DNA of 64,000 bases, from assembly GCA_028281865.1 (NCBI GenBank), contig JANQJB010000057.1:1-64000 (forward strand). The letters run 5' to 3'. The position numbers and the translations under genes were made by a program. The stretch is from Marinagarivorans sp. (GTDB lineage Bacteria; Pseudomonadota; Gammaproteobacteria; Pseudomonadales; Cellvibrionaceae). Each line of letters starts with the position of its first letter. Within the stretch, counting starts at the first letter, position 1. Of this stretch, positions 1-8,909 are shown piece after piece. The notes under the pieces were generated by a model, which saw nothing but the letters and a program-made list of their open reading frames with translations, did not search any database and was not told the DNA's origin.

Positions 1-926
1 ACACTCATTTGTCCGGCAGCAATATTTTCACCAACAGAGTTCCAGCTATACCCCGCGCTGCTCGCGCGTGAACCTACAGTACTTCCATCGATACTGGAAT
101 GGCCGAAGAAATTGTTGCGTACCATTTCATTCGCATGTGCTTGCGCAGCGTTTGCAAGTTCGCAACTCCAAGTCATTTTCCCAACCGGTGCAAAACTCAC
201 TCCAGCACAAGTCTGCGTTTGGCTTCTAGCTTCATTTACAGCAGCGAGCATCGCGATATCTTGGCTGGACATACAGTTATCAATCACATCCTGCGACGTC
301 GATCCGACATCAGCTGTTGTGTTAAAAGTCCAACTTGAGGCACCCGCCAAATCGCCGTCAACAGACATAACACTTTCGCCAATAGAAACTTGATATTCGG
401 TATTGGGAACCAACGATGAAAAAGGAATGAAAACCACTTCACGCGACGACGCGTTATACGTAACAATTCCGCGAACGACACGATTATTGACCGTTACAAT
501 GAGTTGTTCGTGATCAAATTCGCCATTGATAAGAGGTTTATTAAATGTGAAACGAATTTGCGTGCGCAAAGCCCTGTTTTTATCATTATTTTCGGGGTAG
601 CGTTTGGCGATAGCAAATCCCAACTGCTCGACATTCTCTTCGTTTTGCGCTTCAACTTCAGAAGCATCAAGAATTTTTTCATTTGAGTCGAGAACGATGA
701 GAGTTTCATCTTTATCTGTATTAACTTTGCTATCGGAGTCATTCGCCTCAGATTCGGGTGTTACATCCAAAGCGGGTACTTGATCCTGCTGTGAGGAGTC
801 AACGTTATTTGCAGAGTTTTGCGAGTTGGAGGCAGTGTTTGAACTACCATTTCCGCCACAGGCGCTTAACAGCATAGATGTAAGAACGGCGATAACGAAC
901 TTGCGATTAATAGACCAAACAAACAT
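1..926 (-). CDS. CAP/SCP-domain lipoprotein with Ig-like domain, partial
   Basis: An open frame on the minus strand starts at an ATG at 926 (GAGG eight bases upstream) and stays open to base 1, about 309 residues, so the C-terminus lies outside the window. The N-terminus is a lipoprotein signal with lipobox LLSAC (Cys about residue 22), followed by a low-complexity Asn/Ser/Asp/Glu linker. Residues about 90-190 look like a bacterial Ig-like domain (RTQIRFTFNKPL, GASSWTFNTTADVG). From about residue 215 a CAP domain begins: LAAVNEARSQTQTC, ANAAQAHANEM, FFGHSSIDGSTVG and YSWNSVGENIAAG match the family, including the His of the HSS motif and the Glu of GENIA. CAP proteins are extracytoplasmic and their bacterial role is poorly known. 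Confidence in the fold is high; function is open. Confidence 0.85.
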   Translation of the reverse strand, partial: MFVWSINRKFVIAVLTSMLLSACGGNGSSNTASNSQNSANNVDSSQQDQVPALDVTPESEANDSDSKVNTDKDETLIVLDSNEKILDASEVEAQNEENVEQLGFAIAKRYPENNDKNRALRTQIRFTFNKPLINGEFDHEQLIVTVNNRVVRGIVTYNASSREVVFIPFSSLVPNTEYQVSIGESVMSVDGDLAGASSWTFNTTADVGSTSQDVIDNCMSSQDIAMLAAVNEARSQTQTCAGVSFAPVGKMTWSCELANAAQAHANEMVRNNFFGHSSIDGSTVGSRASSAGYSWNSVGENIAAGQMS

Positions 927-1351
927 TGACTAAACCTCAAAAATCAAGCGCGGCTTCATACCGAGCCTTATTACTATCAAGTCTTACTAATGGTCATTAA
1001 CAACTTGTCGTTATATGTTGAGGCCTAATGTATCGGAATTGAGGCTTTATTCGAGGAACTGGACCGCTGTTAGGTCGTGACAAAGGTCATTTTTTGACCA
1101 CTTTATATAAAAAATGGTCAATTCAAGACAAGGCTATATCAGAATGGACTTAAAAAATACAAACCCGCGAGACGGAAAAACGACGGTTGTGCCCGCCTAA
1201 AAAGAAGCAGCATCAGCTTTGTCAAATTATCGCCGTTTAGTTTGCGTTATTAGCGATGTTTAAAACCAAATAATAATTTTGCACATGCAATTACAAACTC
1301 AAGTTATAAAAGCAAATCACAAAGATTGATAATGTCTTATCAAGAGAAAAA
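927..1351. other. Intergenic, A/T-rich, no gene seen
   Basis: This 425-bp gap lies upstream of the CAP lipoprotein and downstream of purU. It must carry the lipoprotein promoter. I see only short symmetric stretches, for example GGTCA-N5-TGACC near 1088-1102, and no convincing ORF or RNA gene. Confidence 0.4.
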
Positions 1352-2242
1352 TTAGGGTGTAAAGACAACCGTTTTTTGCCCATTTAATAGGACTCTGTGT
1401 TCCGCGTGCCAGCGAACAGCGCGCTGTAAAACAACAGCCTCGATATCGCGCCCAAACTCCACCAACTGTTCAGGTGTATGTGCGTGCGATACGCGTTCGA
1501 CCGCCTGCTCAATAATAGGGCCTTCATCGAGTTCAGTTGTCACATAATGTGCGGTTGCACCAATCAGTTTAACACCGCGCTCGTAAGCTTGGTGATAGGG
1601 CTTGGCGCCTTTAAAACCAGGCAAGAACGAGTGGTGAATATTAATCGCTCGCGCGGCAAGTTTTTCGCATACAGTATCGGAAAGAATTTGCATATAGCGC
1701 GCGAGCACGAGCAAATCGATTTTATCTTTTTCAACTATCGACAGTATTTTTGCTTCCTGTTCACTTTTTTTTGCATTTTCGATAGGTAAATAATGATAGG
1801 GCAAGCCATACCAATCAACTAATGAACGCATTTCTTCATGGTTGGAGACCACACCAACAATATCGACAGCAAGCGAACCGCGCTTCCAGCTATTTAACAG
1901 GTTATTTAAACAGTGCCCCCACTGAGATACGGCAATCAGTATGCGCGGTTTATACATCGCGTCGCATAATTCCCAATCCATGGCATAGCGCTCTGCTATA
2001 GGTTTAAAAGCTGATTCAATATCGGCAAGGTCTTTTTTTCCTTCGGTAGATTCAAGCACCGTGCGCATAAAAAAACGCGACGTGTAAATATCTTCAAACT
2101 GTGAAGATTCGCGAATATTAAAACCCTGCAATGAAAATAACCCAGCGACAGCGGCCACAATGCCGGGCTGGTCTGCACAACTAAATTTTAATACCAATTG
2201 CTCCGCTTTTTTTTGCATATGCGGATTGCGTTCTACAAACAT
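1352..2242 (-). CDS. purU: Formyltetrahydrofolate deformylase
   Basis: PurU hydrolyses 10-formyl-THF to THF and formate, balancing the one-carbon pool and supplying formate in the cytosol. The 296-residue length fits the family. Residues about 15-90 form the N-terminal ACT domain (FSCADQPGIVAAVAGLF). Residues about 98-285 form the formyltransferase domain, with the catalytic Asn-His pair in INIHHSFLPGFKGAKPY (about 200-216) and the Asp of TTELDEGP (about 236-242). An alternative start is Met9, but neither has a strong SD. The gene stands alone. It resembles purN at 19492, which shares the formyltransferase fold; the ACT domain and motif context separate them. Confidence 0.95.
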   Translation of the reverse strand: MFVERNPHMQKKAEQLVLKFSCADQPGIVAAVAGLFSLQGFNIRESSQFEDIYTSRFFMRTVLESTEGKKDLADIESAFKPIAERYAMDWELCDAMYKPRILIAVSQWGHCLNNLLNSWKRGSLAVDIVGVVSNHEEMRSLVDWYGLPYHYLPIENAKKSEQEAKILSIVEKDKIDLLVLARYMQILSDTVCEKLAARAINIHHSFLPGFKGAKPYHQAYERGVKLIGATAHYVTTELDEGPIIEQAVERVSHAHTPEQLVEFGRDIEAVVLQRAVRWHAEHRVLLNGQKTVVFTP

Positions 2243-2353
2243 TCTTTCTCTTTATCTCCAATATCGATTCGTAAAATACTACGCTGCGGTCCCACAAAGT
2301 AATTTTTATTTTAGATGCAACGGAGAATATTGCTAATCTTCAATTCCATGAAT

Positions 2354-2640
2354 CACCACCGAGACATGAATCGGGACTTGCTTTCAAGACACGGACTAGG
2401 CGTCCCCTCTTAACCCCGGCAAGCCGGTCCGGCCAACAATGTTATTGTTGTCGTTCGAACTGCGCGCAAAGCCGTGCTTTGCAAACGCTTGTCTCACCCA
2501 TGGGGGCTCGATTGCGCGATCACTGAAAGAGTGCTCCCGGAACGCCGTACCGTTACACTTTCAGTATTTCCACCTTCCATGGCGGTCATCCTGCGCGCGA
2601 CGGTCTTGAAAACAAGTCCCAATCCCTGTCTCTCAGCGTT
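2354..2640 (-). repeat. Structured dispersed repeat, copy 1
   Basis: An approximately 260-bp element lies just downstream of the SDR stop codon (2668). Its ends are inverted repeats: 2373-2390 and 2603-2620 (GGGACTTG[C/T]TTTCAAGAC), extending outward with GAGACA...AT. Inside are further palindromes: CCGGCAAGCCGG, AACAAT/ATTGTT, GCAAAGC-type stems and near GATCGCGCGATC. A second copy in opposite orientation is at 5408-5676. No ORF in it looks real. It could be a MITE or BIME-like element, or a structured 3' RNA. Confidence 0.8.
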
Positions 2641-2667
2641 TATCGGACAGCAGCGAAATACTTCAAT

Positions 2668-3474
2668 TTATTTCTTCTTTGTCGGCGGAGGCGAATTGGC
2701 CAGCATGGCGACTCCCCCTTGAACCCAGCCGCCATCAACAGGCATCACTACTCCGCTAATATAATCCGCTAACGGGGAAGCCAAAAACAGACACGCGTTG
2801 GCAATATCGCTTGCTGCACCTAAACGTTGCAATGGAACAGAACGCCTAACCGCCTCGCGCATTGCGTCAGTAGGCGCTAAGCGCTGCATACCTTCAGTAT
2901 TGTCTATCGGACCCGGCACGATGGCATTCACCAATACACCGCTGCTCCCCCATTCAATTGACAAGGAACGCGTCAGCATGTCAACGCCCGCCTTTGCGGC
3001 ACTCACATGCGATTGCATCGGAATCGGCACAGTGCTCTGCGGCGCCGAAATATTGATAACCCTAGCACCCGGCTTTTTGAGGAGATCAAAGCTCGCGCGC
3101 AGAACATGATAAGAGCCGAGTAAATCAATATCGACAACCGACTTAAATGCATTGGGTGACATTTGAGTTGCCAATGCGGGGAAATTACCGGCAGCCCCAG
3201 AAATTAAAACATCAAAATGCCCGTATGCATCGAATACTTTTTTTAAGCCTTGCTCGATCGCTTCATAATCTCTGACATCGGCACTAAACCCCATGCTATC
3301 AGCTGCACCGAGCGTTTTTAACGCGGCGACGGTGTCATCAACTTTATCTTGACTGCGGCTAGCAACGGCTACGCGGGCACCTTGCTCGGCAAAGCCCTCG
3401 GCGATCCCACGGTTTATACCGCTGGTTCCTCCAACGACAACAACTGTCAAATGGCTAAAATCGAGTTCAATCAT
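2668..3474 (-). CDS. SDR-family oxidoreductase, 2,4-dienoyl-CoA-reductase-like
   Basis: A 268-residue short-chain dehydrogenase/reductase. The Rossmann nucleotide-binding motif is VVGGTSGINRGIA (about residues 14-26), followed by the structural ISGAAGNFPA (the NNAG region). The active-site helix reads SHVSAAKAGVDMLTRSLSIEWG-like, so the usual YxxxK is HxxxK: the catalytic Tyr is replaced by His while the Lys remains. That replacement is typical of the 2,4-dienoyl-CoA reductase branch of SDRs, which points to beta-oxidation of unsaturated fatty acids; the exact substrate is an inference. The C-terminus has the usual DGGW. The tail SPPPTKKK is low-complexity. It is divergent from argS; repeat copy 1 follows its stop. 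Confidence 0.8.
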   Translation of the reverse strand: MIELDFSHLTVVVVGGTSGINRGIAEGFAEQGARVAVASRSQDKVDDTVAALKTLGAADSMGFSADVRDYEAIEQGLKKVFDAYGHFDVLISGAAGNFPALATQMSPNAFKSVVDIDLLGSYHVLRASFDLLKKPGARVINISAPQSTVPIPMQSHVSAAKAGVDMLTRSLSIEWGSSGVLVNAIVPGPIDNTEGMQRLAPTDAMREAVRRSVPLQRLGAASDIANACLFLASPLADYISGVVMPVDGGWVQGGVAMLANSPPPTKKK

Positions 3475-3530
3475 TTTAAGGCTTACCTATAAGAAGTTTG
3501 TTTAATACTTGTTTTAGTGTCGGGCGAAGC

Positions 3531-3558
3531 TTGCATATAAAAAATGGGTCGTTACAAT
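3531..3558 (+). promoter_or_regulatory. Sigma70-type promoter of argS
   Basis: TTGCAT at 3531-3536 and TACAAT at 3553-3558 with a 16-base spacer match sigma70 boxes. Transcription would begin near 3565, leaving a leader of about 33 bases before the ATG at 3598. An in-frame ATG at 3544 would lie inside this promoter, so it is not the start. Confidence 0.6.
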
Positions 3559-3597
3559 TTCGCGACTATTTTTAATAATTTAGCGCGTTACCCTACC

Positions 3598-5340
3598 ATG
3601 AAAATACTGCAGCTTCTAACTGAACGTTTCCAACAGGCCATGCAACAGGCCGGCTTACCCGCAGAGTTAAAGCCACACGTAGCGCTGAGTCGCAACGCGG
3701 GCTTTGGTGATTTTCAAGCAAATGGCGCCATGGCTGCAGCAAAACAATTGGGTGAAAAACCACGCGATATCGCGGTAAAAATCGAGCAAGCGCTGCAAAT
3801 AGAAGACCTAGCCGAAAAAGTCGAAATTGCGGGCCCAGGCTTTATTAACGTCTATTTAAAAGCTGAGTGGCTTGCCTCCCAGTTGGCTGGTTACGCGTGC
3901 GGTGAAGTGCAACCTAGCAACACTTGCCCAGCAACAATCGTTATTGATTATTCTAGTCCCAATCTCGCTAAAGAAATGCATGTCGGGCATTTGCGTTCCA
4001 CCATTATCGGTGACGCCGTTGCTCGAATATTGGAATATCAGGGTCATAAGGTTATCAGGCAAAACCACGTAGGTGATTGGGGCACGCAATTTGGCATGCT
4101 TATCGCCGAACTCGAAACCTCCCTTAAAGATGGCGAAGTAGCCGAACTTGCGCTGCAAGATTTAGAGGCGTTTTACAAACAATCTAAAAAACACTTTGAC
4201 CAAGACGAAAGTTTTGCCGATACCGCTCGCGACTACGTAGTGAAACTCCAATCGGGAGATGCAAAGATTAACGAGCTTTGGCAATTATTCCGCAAGGTTT
4301 CGTTAACCCACAGCGAGGAAATTTACCGCAAGCTCAACGTAACATTAACAGAAAAAGATGTACGCGGCGAAAGCGCTTACAACGACGATCTCCCTATTTT
4401 AGTTGAAGAGTTAAAAAATAATAAGTTGGCAAAAAACGACGCCGGCGCTTTAGTTGTGATGTTAAATGAAATGTCAAACAAAGATGGCGATCCGCTCGGT
4501 GTTATTATTCAGAAAAAAGATGGCGGCTATCTATATGCTACTACAGATCTCGCTGCAATACGTTATCGCAAGAAAACACTAAATGCAGATCGAACTATTT
4601 ACTTTATTGATTCTCGACAATCGGACCATATGCAGTCTGTTTTTCTAATTGCACGCAAAGCAAACTTTGTCGACGAACAAACACTGCTTGAGCACGCAAA
4701 ATTTGGCACGATGCTAGGCCCAGACGGCAAACCGATAAAAACGCGTGAGGGGGATAGCGTTAAGCTAGCGTCACTGTTAGATGATGCAATCGAAAAAGCG
4801 CGAGAAGTCGTGTTAAGCAAGCTTGCAGAAAAAGGTGAAACTATTGATGAAGGCGAGCTGAGTTCGATCGCCGAAAAAGTGGGCATCGCCGCAGTCAAAT
4901 ATGCCGACTTATCTAAGACGCGCACCAACGATTACATATTTAACTTAGATGAGATGGTTAAATTTGAAGGCAATACTGGCCCTTATTTGCAATATGCTTT
5001 TACACGAACACAAAGTGTATTTCGCAAAGCCGAAACAAGTTTCGAACAATTAGCCGGTAAAATTGATATAAAGCGCAAAGAAGAAAAAGCCCTCGCGCTA
5101 AAACTTTTGCAGTTTGACGAGGTTGTCGAACAAGCCGGCCGCGATGCCTATCCACATTTGCTGTGTAATTATTTGTATGAAATTGCCAGTTTATATTCGA
5201 GCTTTTACGAAAATTGCCCAATTTTAAAAGATGTGGACGAGGAAACAAAAACTAGTCGCCTGTTGTTAAATGGTAAAACAGCTGCTGCTATAAAATCGGG
5301 GCTTGGGTTATTGGGAATTGAAGTGATGAATAAAATGTAG
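3598..5340 (+). CDS. argS: Arginyl-tRNA synthetase
   Basis: ArgRS charges tRNA-Arg. The 580-residue protein starts at the ATG at 3598, giving the usual N-terminus [15 protein letters not shown]; a longer frame from 3544 would place the start in the promoter. Residues 1-110 are the ArgRS-specific N-terminal (Add-1) domain. The class I signature HVGH is at residues 128-131 ([15 protein letters not shown]), followed by [11 protein letters not shown], an ArgRS hallmark. The KMSKS region is the degenerate [10 protein letters not shown], as is normal for ArgRS. The C-terminal anticodon-binding domain carries [12 protein letters not shown]. The end IEVMNKM resembles the family's GLGVLGIEAPERM-type terminus. 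Single-copy essential gene. Confidence 0.97.
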   Translation: MKILQLLTERFQQAMQQAGLPAELKPHVALSRNAGFGDFQANGAMAAAKQLGEKPRDIAVKIEQALQIEDLAEKVEIAGPGFINVYLKAEWLASQLAGYACGEVQPSNTCPATIVIDYSSPNLAKEMHVGHLRSTIIGDAVARILEYQGHKVIRQNHVGDWGTQFGMLIAELETSLKDGEVAELALQDLEAFYKQSKKHFDQDESFADTARDYVVKLQSGDAKINELWQLFRKVSLTHSEEIYRKLNVTLTEKDVRGESAYNDDLPILVEELKNNKLAKNDAGALVVMLNEMSNKDGDPLGVIIQKKDGGYLYATTDLAAIRYRKKTLNADRTIYFIDSRQSDHMQSVFLIARKANFVDEQTLLEHAKFGTMLGPDGKPIKTREGDSVKLASLLDDAIEKAREVVLSKLAEKGETIDEGELSSIAEKVGIAAVKYADLSKTRTNDYIFNLDEMVKFEGNTGPYLQYAFTRTQSVFRKAETSFEQLAGKIDIKRKEEKALALKLLQFDEVVEQAGRDAYPHLLCNYLYEIASLYSSFYENCPILKDVDEETKTSRLLLNGKTAAAIKSGLGLLGIEVMNKM

Positions 5341-5407
5341 GAGCATGATTAAATTAAATTGAACGTAGATAAATACTATTCCTACTCACAACTGTCCCAC
5401 GAAGGTT

Positions 5408-5676
5408 GAGAGGCAGGGGTTGGGGGTTGTTATCAAGACCGTCGCGCGCGGGATGACCGCCATGGAAGGTGGAAATACTGAAAGTTTATGGAGCACTCTT
5501 TCAGTGATCGCGCGATCGAGCCTACAGGGGTGAGACAAGTGCTTGCAAAGCACTGCTTTGCGCGCAGTTCGAACGACAACAATTTAATATTGTTGGCCGG
5601 ACCGGCTTGCCGGGATGTAGGGGGGGCGCCTAGCCCGTGTCTTGAAAACAACCCCCAATTCATGCCTCGGTGGTGG
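5408..5676 (+). repeat. Structured dispersed repeat, copy 2
   Basis: This is the reverse-complement partner of the element at 2354-2640. End repeats lie at 5422-5439 (GGGGGTTGTTATCAAGAC) and 5639-5656 (GTCTTGAAAACAACCCCC). The core shared by both copies includes GACCGCCATGGAAGGTGG and GGCCGGACCGGCTTGCCGG. It starts about 65 bases after the argS stop, in the same orientation relative to the upstream gene as copy 1 has to the SDR gene. It lacks a short insertion of roughly 15 bases that copy 1 carries near 2536-2552. Confidence 0.8.
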
Positions 5677-5761
5677 TAAGTAGAAATTCGCACTTAGTAC
5701 TTTTGAGATTTCTGTTAATTTGCAATTAACTTATGGGACAGCACTGAATCCTACGACTCAT

Positions 5762-6913
5762 TTAAATACTACCGGACTTGCTTTCCTCTTTGATCATTTC
5801 ATTAAAACAGTGAACCCAATATTCATCAAACTGCGTACCGATCCCCGCATTAATTTCTGATATTGCGCGAATCACTGAGCGTCTGCGGGTGCGATCAGCA
5901 CGACCGCTGACGATGGAGAAAAATGCATCTAATATCGCCAAAATTCTCGCGCCGGGATGGATCGCTTCGCCTTTGATGCCATTGGGATAACCGTTGCCAT
6001 TCACCCATTCATGATGTTCTAAAACCATAATTGCCGCTTCTTGCCAACCGGGAATACGCACCAAAAATTTACACCCCGTCGTTGGGTGGTGGCGAATAGA
6101 TTCTGTTTCAAGATCATCCAGTTCGGTTACTTTGTTTAATATTTCATGAGGCACAAACATCATGCCCAAATCGTGTAAATAAATTGCTGCCGTTAATTGC
6201 TCATAATTTACAACACTGCCTGCAATTAAATTCATTTTATGTGCCCAATCGAACAACTGCACGCTGCGGTCTATCCAATATGGACTCTGTTGATCAATAA
6301 AAAAAGATAACTCTTGAAAATAACTTAAATCGGCCTGTGCCCGTTCGGGCGTACCCTGATCTGGAACGACAAGCACTTGAGGCCGTGCTTCGGGGTCAAA
6401 TTTATCGTCTTTGATTTCTTCCTCGTTTGCCGAATACACACCCGCCCCGAGCAAATTAAGGATCGTTTTTGCGCGCTCTTCACAAGTACTTGAGTCTGCC
6501 ACTGCCAGCGCTTTAAACAACTCTTTTAATTCTTGCTCGTATAAATTGCCAAACTCGTGTCCCCACAGCTCACGGTTATGCAGATCACGCAGGCGGTCAA
6601 GCCCTAGCAATATGCACTCGCCAATCGGCTCAGTTAGCGGAAAACGACCACCGCGCAATGCTTCTGCAACATCTTCTATCACATGGGTGAAATCAACTAG
6701 GGAAAATAGCTGCATGATGGCCGCGTTACCCTTAATAGAGTGGATCGACCGAAATAGATGATTAAGGCTTTCAGGTTCGCTTGCTGTCACAGACTCCATC
6801 AAGATAACTTCCACTTCGCCGTACAGCTCGGCAAAGCCGTCCATTAGCTCTCTTTTGGTTTCGTTATCAATTTCCAATCGTCTGCCTGCATTTGCACTCA
6901 AGTTAGCTCTCAA
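5762..6913 (-). CDS. HPt / HD-GYP domain protein, probable c-di-GMP phosphodiesterase
   Basis: Residues about 20-135 form a histidine phosphotransfer (HPt) domain with the phospho-accepting His58 in FRSIHSIKGNAA. Residues about 195-370 form an HD-GYP domain: LHDLGM (HD 247-248), RHHPTTG, EHHEW and NGNGYPNGIKG. HD-GYP enzymes hydrolyse cyclic di-GMP to GMP or pGpG. The later DAFFSI, where D.FDA is usual, deviates a little. The frame opens with TTG at 6913 without a clear SD; Met24 is an alternative but would trim the HPt helix. The receiver gene upstream (8529-7120, 206 bp away) is a natural partner for phosphotransfer, so the pair may form a phosphorelay acting on c-di-GMP. Biochemical activity is inferred. 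Confidence 0.85.
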   Translation of the reverse strand: MRANLSANAGRRLEIDNETKRELMDGFAELYGEVEVILMESVTASEPESLNHLFRSIHSIKGNAAIMQLFSLVDFTHVIEDVAEALRGGRFPLTEPIGECILLGLDRLRDLHNRELWGHEFGNLYEQELKELFKALAVADSSTCEERAKTILNLLGAGVYSANEEEIKDDKFDPEARPQVLVVPDQGTPERAQADLSYFQELSFFIDQQSPYWIDRSVQLFDWAHKMNLIAGSVVNYEQLTAAIYLHDLGMMFVPHEILNKVTELDDLETESIRHHPTTGCKFLVRIPGWQEAAIMVLEHHEWVNGNGYPNGIKGEAIHPGARILAILDAFFSIVSGRADRTRRRSVIRAISEINAGIGTQFDEYWVHCFNEMIKEESKSGSI

Positions 6914-7119
6914 AACTCAATAAATTAAGAGTTTGCAGCGTCTCACCGCCGCCGTGTTTTAAACAAAAAAAGAGCGTTTAACTTTAGAATAGCTGCAACT
7001 CAGGGAAGACTTGTCAAAAATAACGTCATGAAAAAAATAAATACGCCAAAAAATGGGTATTTCGTTAGCTCGCGAGTAGCTTATAAAACGCAGCAGAATA
7101 TACGGGGATTTTGCTAACT

Positions 7120-8529
7120 CTAATCCGGAACAAAGGAAAACGCGAGACGGCTATTTCTGCGTGCAGCTTCATTCCACTCGCCCGCACTAACGCCAGTTGA
7201 GATGGGCGGATAACTAACCCTTGGAGAAGAATAACCTAAGGCAGACATCTCGAGCTGAATGTCTCCCTCGATCAAAATAGGTGTGCTGTGAATGTAATTT
7301 AAAAAGCCTACAGAGACCTCAGTGTCGACTTCCTGGTCATTAATTCGATCGGTTAGGAACACGCAGTCATCCAAATTGCTCTCAGGCTCCGGTAGCAACC
7401 ACTGTCCGCTTGGGCCCTCGATAACACAGTAATTACCGGCGTGGATATCCAAAAAAATCGTGCCGTTAAAGTTTGCCGCCGTTAACAGCGATAACAGTTC
7501 CCCCAACAGATAAATACGCTGGTCTCCCAATGCTTGCTCACCAAATGGAATTAAGGTGTCAATATTGGCCGCCCAACCCAAAGCGTCGAACAAAATACGA
7601 TTGTCGTTGACCGGCGCCGGCCGTGGCTTTTCCGCCAGTTTGCGAATAACGGTCAACAATTGCTGTTGCTGCTGCTTGTTCTGCTGCGCAAGAACCTCAT
7701 ATTGATCGGCCAGCACAACCAGCTCCTTATTGTTGAGGTACAGGTGAAAACCGGTAAAACCAATGGCAGTAACCAACATAACCCATAGTATTAAAGTCGC
7801 AGACGCATAATCGCGGTTAGAGGTGGGTGGCTGCTGAAACTCAACATATTCAACTTTTTTAGCCGGCGCAGGAATTTTGTTACCTTGCCCCTGCGACTTG
7901 TCCTGCTGCTCGCGAGTTAAACGGCGCATTAAAAACTTAGTCGAATCGGCAATCTCTTGGCGCACTTTCGCAATCTGCAATTCAAACAAACGCCCAACTT
8001 GCTCCTGCATGCGTTCCAAATCGCGACGGTGCTCGTTCGAGGATGCCTTATCCTGAGCTGCGGATTCGTCAGTATCACCGCTGCGATGGCCCTCTGTTTC
8101 AACCTTTGCAGCCTCTTGTTCTCCTTCCGTCTCGCCTTTCTCATCCTCGTCCTTAGGCAAGATATTCAAACCCGCCATCGTCTGTTGCAGGTTCGACGGC
8201 TGAACAACGTCTTTTGAAATAATATCCAAAGCGCCCAGCGCGCGCGCTTGGCCGACATAGAGGTCACCTTGCTCAGACGTGTACATTATCACCGGGATAA
8301 GCGCTGTATCAGGGTTTGATTTAATAATTTTTAACGCGGCGAGGCCATCCATGCCCTCCATATGGTGGTCGAGAAAGATAATTTCGGGTTGTTTATAGGA
8401 GAGGTATCCTAGAGCTTCCTCGGCCGACATGACGGAGTCAACCTCAACATCGTAAATGTCGAGCATCTTGCGCAAGCGAATTTGCGCGGTTCGCGAGTCA
8501 TCGACAATTAATACACGCCTTTTGGCCAT
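7120..8529 (-). CDS. Receiver-domain protein with transmembrane anchor and extracytoplasmic C-domain
   Basis: The start is the ATG at 8529, preceded by AAGGGG five bases upstream, giving 469 residues. Residues 4-120 are a receiver domain: VDDS with Asp10/Asp11, phospho-acceptor Asp54 in FLDHHMEGMDG, Thr84 and Lys106. Then come an acidic linker (about 124-165), a coiled-coil (about 165-210), a basic/Pro stretch and one membrane segment at about 241-265. After it there is a Gln-rich coiled-coil (QQNKQQQQQLL) and a C-terminal domain of about 160 residues with Cys368 and Cys389 that I do not recognise; it has a faint OmpA-like look (IPFGEQAL, then NGTIFLDIHAG). Response regulators rarely span the membrane, so this may carry phosphorylation state to the envelope. 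It sits upstream of the HPt/HD-GYP gene. Confidence 0.8.
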   Translation of the reverse strand: MAKRRVLIVDDSRTAQIRLRKMLDIYDVEVDSVMSAEEALGYLSYKQPEIIFLDHHMEGMDGLAALKIIKSNPDTALIPVIMYTSEQGDLYVGQARALGALDIISKDVVQPSNLQQTMAGLNILPKDEDEKGETEGEQEAAKVETEGHRSGDTDESAAQDKASSNEHRRDLERMQEQVGRLFELQIAKVRQEIADSTKFLMRRLTREQQDKSQGQGNKIPAPAKKVEYVEFQQPPTSNRDYASATLILWVMLVTAIGFTGFHLYLNNKELVVLADQYEVLAQQNKQQQQQLLTVIRKLAEKPRPAPVNDNRILFDALGWAANIDTLIPFGEQALGDQRIYLLGELLSLLTAANFNGTIFLDIHAGNYCVIEGPSGQWLLPEPESNLDDCVFLTDRINDQEVDTEVSVGFLNYIHSTPILIEGDIQLEMSALGYSSPRVSYPPISTGVSAGEWNEAARRNSRLAFSFVPD

Positions 8530-8834
8530 GCGGGCCCCTTGTGACTGCAACGGTTTCAGAAATATTTCTTAGCGCGCTTCAACACTACCTTAAAGGCGCT
8601 TTTTTCAGAGTTTGTCAGAACAGGCATATCGTTCAGCAACAAAAACACAATATCCACAAGCCTTTATATCATAGAACAATCGATTAAGTTCCTGCTTCTA
8701 TTCTCATTCGCATAGGCTCAGCAGGGTTTAATCCGCTGTTTTATTAACCATTGGACTATTTTCAGCTGTTTTGGACTGTTTTTTGTTTGATAGGTTTGAA
8801 TTGTTTTGGCTTGGCCACTGCTCCGCTGCGTTAC

Positions 8835-8859
8835 AAAAAAAACGACCCAAAGGGGCCGC
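8835..8859 (-). terminator. Rho-independent terminator after nirD
   Basis: Read on the minus strand, CGGCCC-CTTT-GGGTCG (one G-U pair) is followed directly by eight T. It lies about 50 bases past the nirD stop and separates nirBD from the receiver gene. The rest of 8551-8834 shows no gene. Confidence 0.8.
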
Positions 8860-8909
8860 TTAAGGGGTTGCAGACGAATCTGCTATCACAGGAGATGGTA
8901 AAACGTAAG

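Noticed and set aside
99-393. Two plus-strand ORFs of 79 and 93 residues near the left edge
   Set aside because: They are the reverse strand of the CAP lipoprotein, whose frame has a lipobox and domain motifs.
284-742. Two minus-strand ORFs of 65 and 82 residues inside the CAP gene
   Set aside because: Frame-shifted shadows; the true frame is the one open from 926 to base 1.
2474-2722. 82-residue ORF across repeat copy 1
   Set aside because: Lies in palindromic repeat sequence and runs into the SDR 3' end; composition is not protein-like.
3544-3597. N-terminal extension of ArgRS from an ATG at 3544
   Set aside because: It falls within the promoter at 3531-3558 and the family N-terminus matches the ATG at 3598.
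5433-5693. ORFs of 86 and 63 residues across repeat copy 2
   Set aside because: They arise from the structured repeat and are not kept in copy 1.
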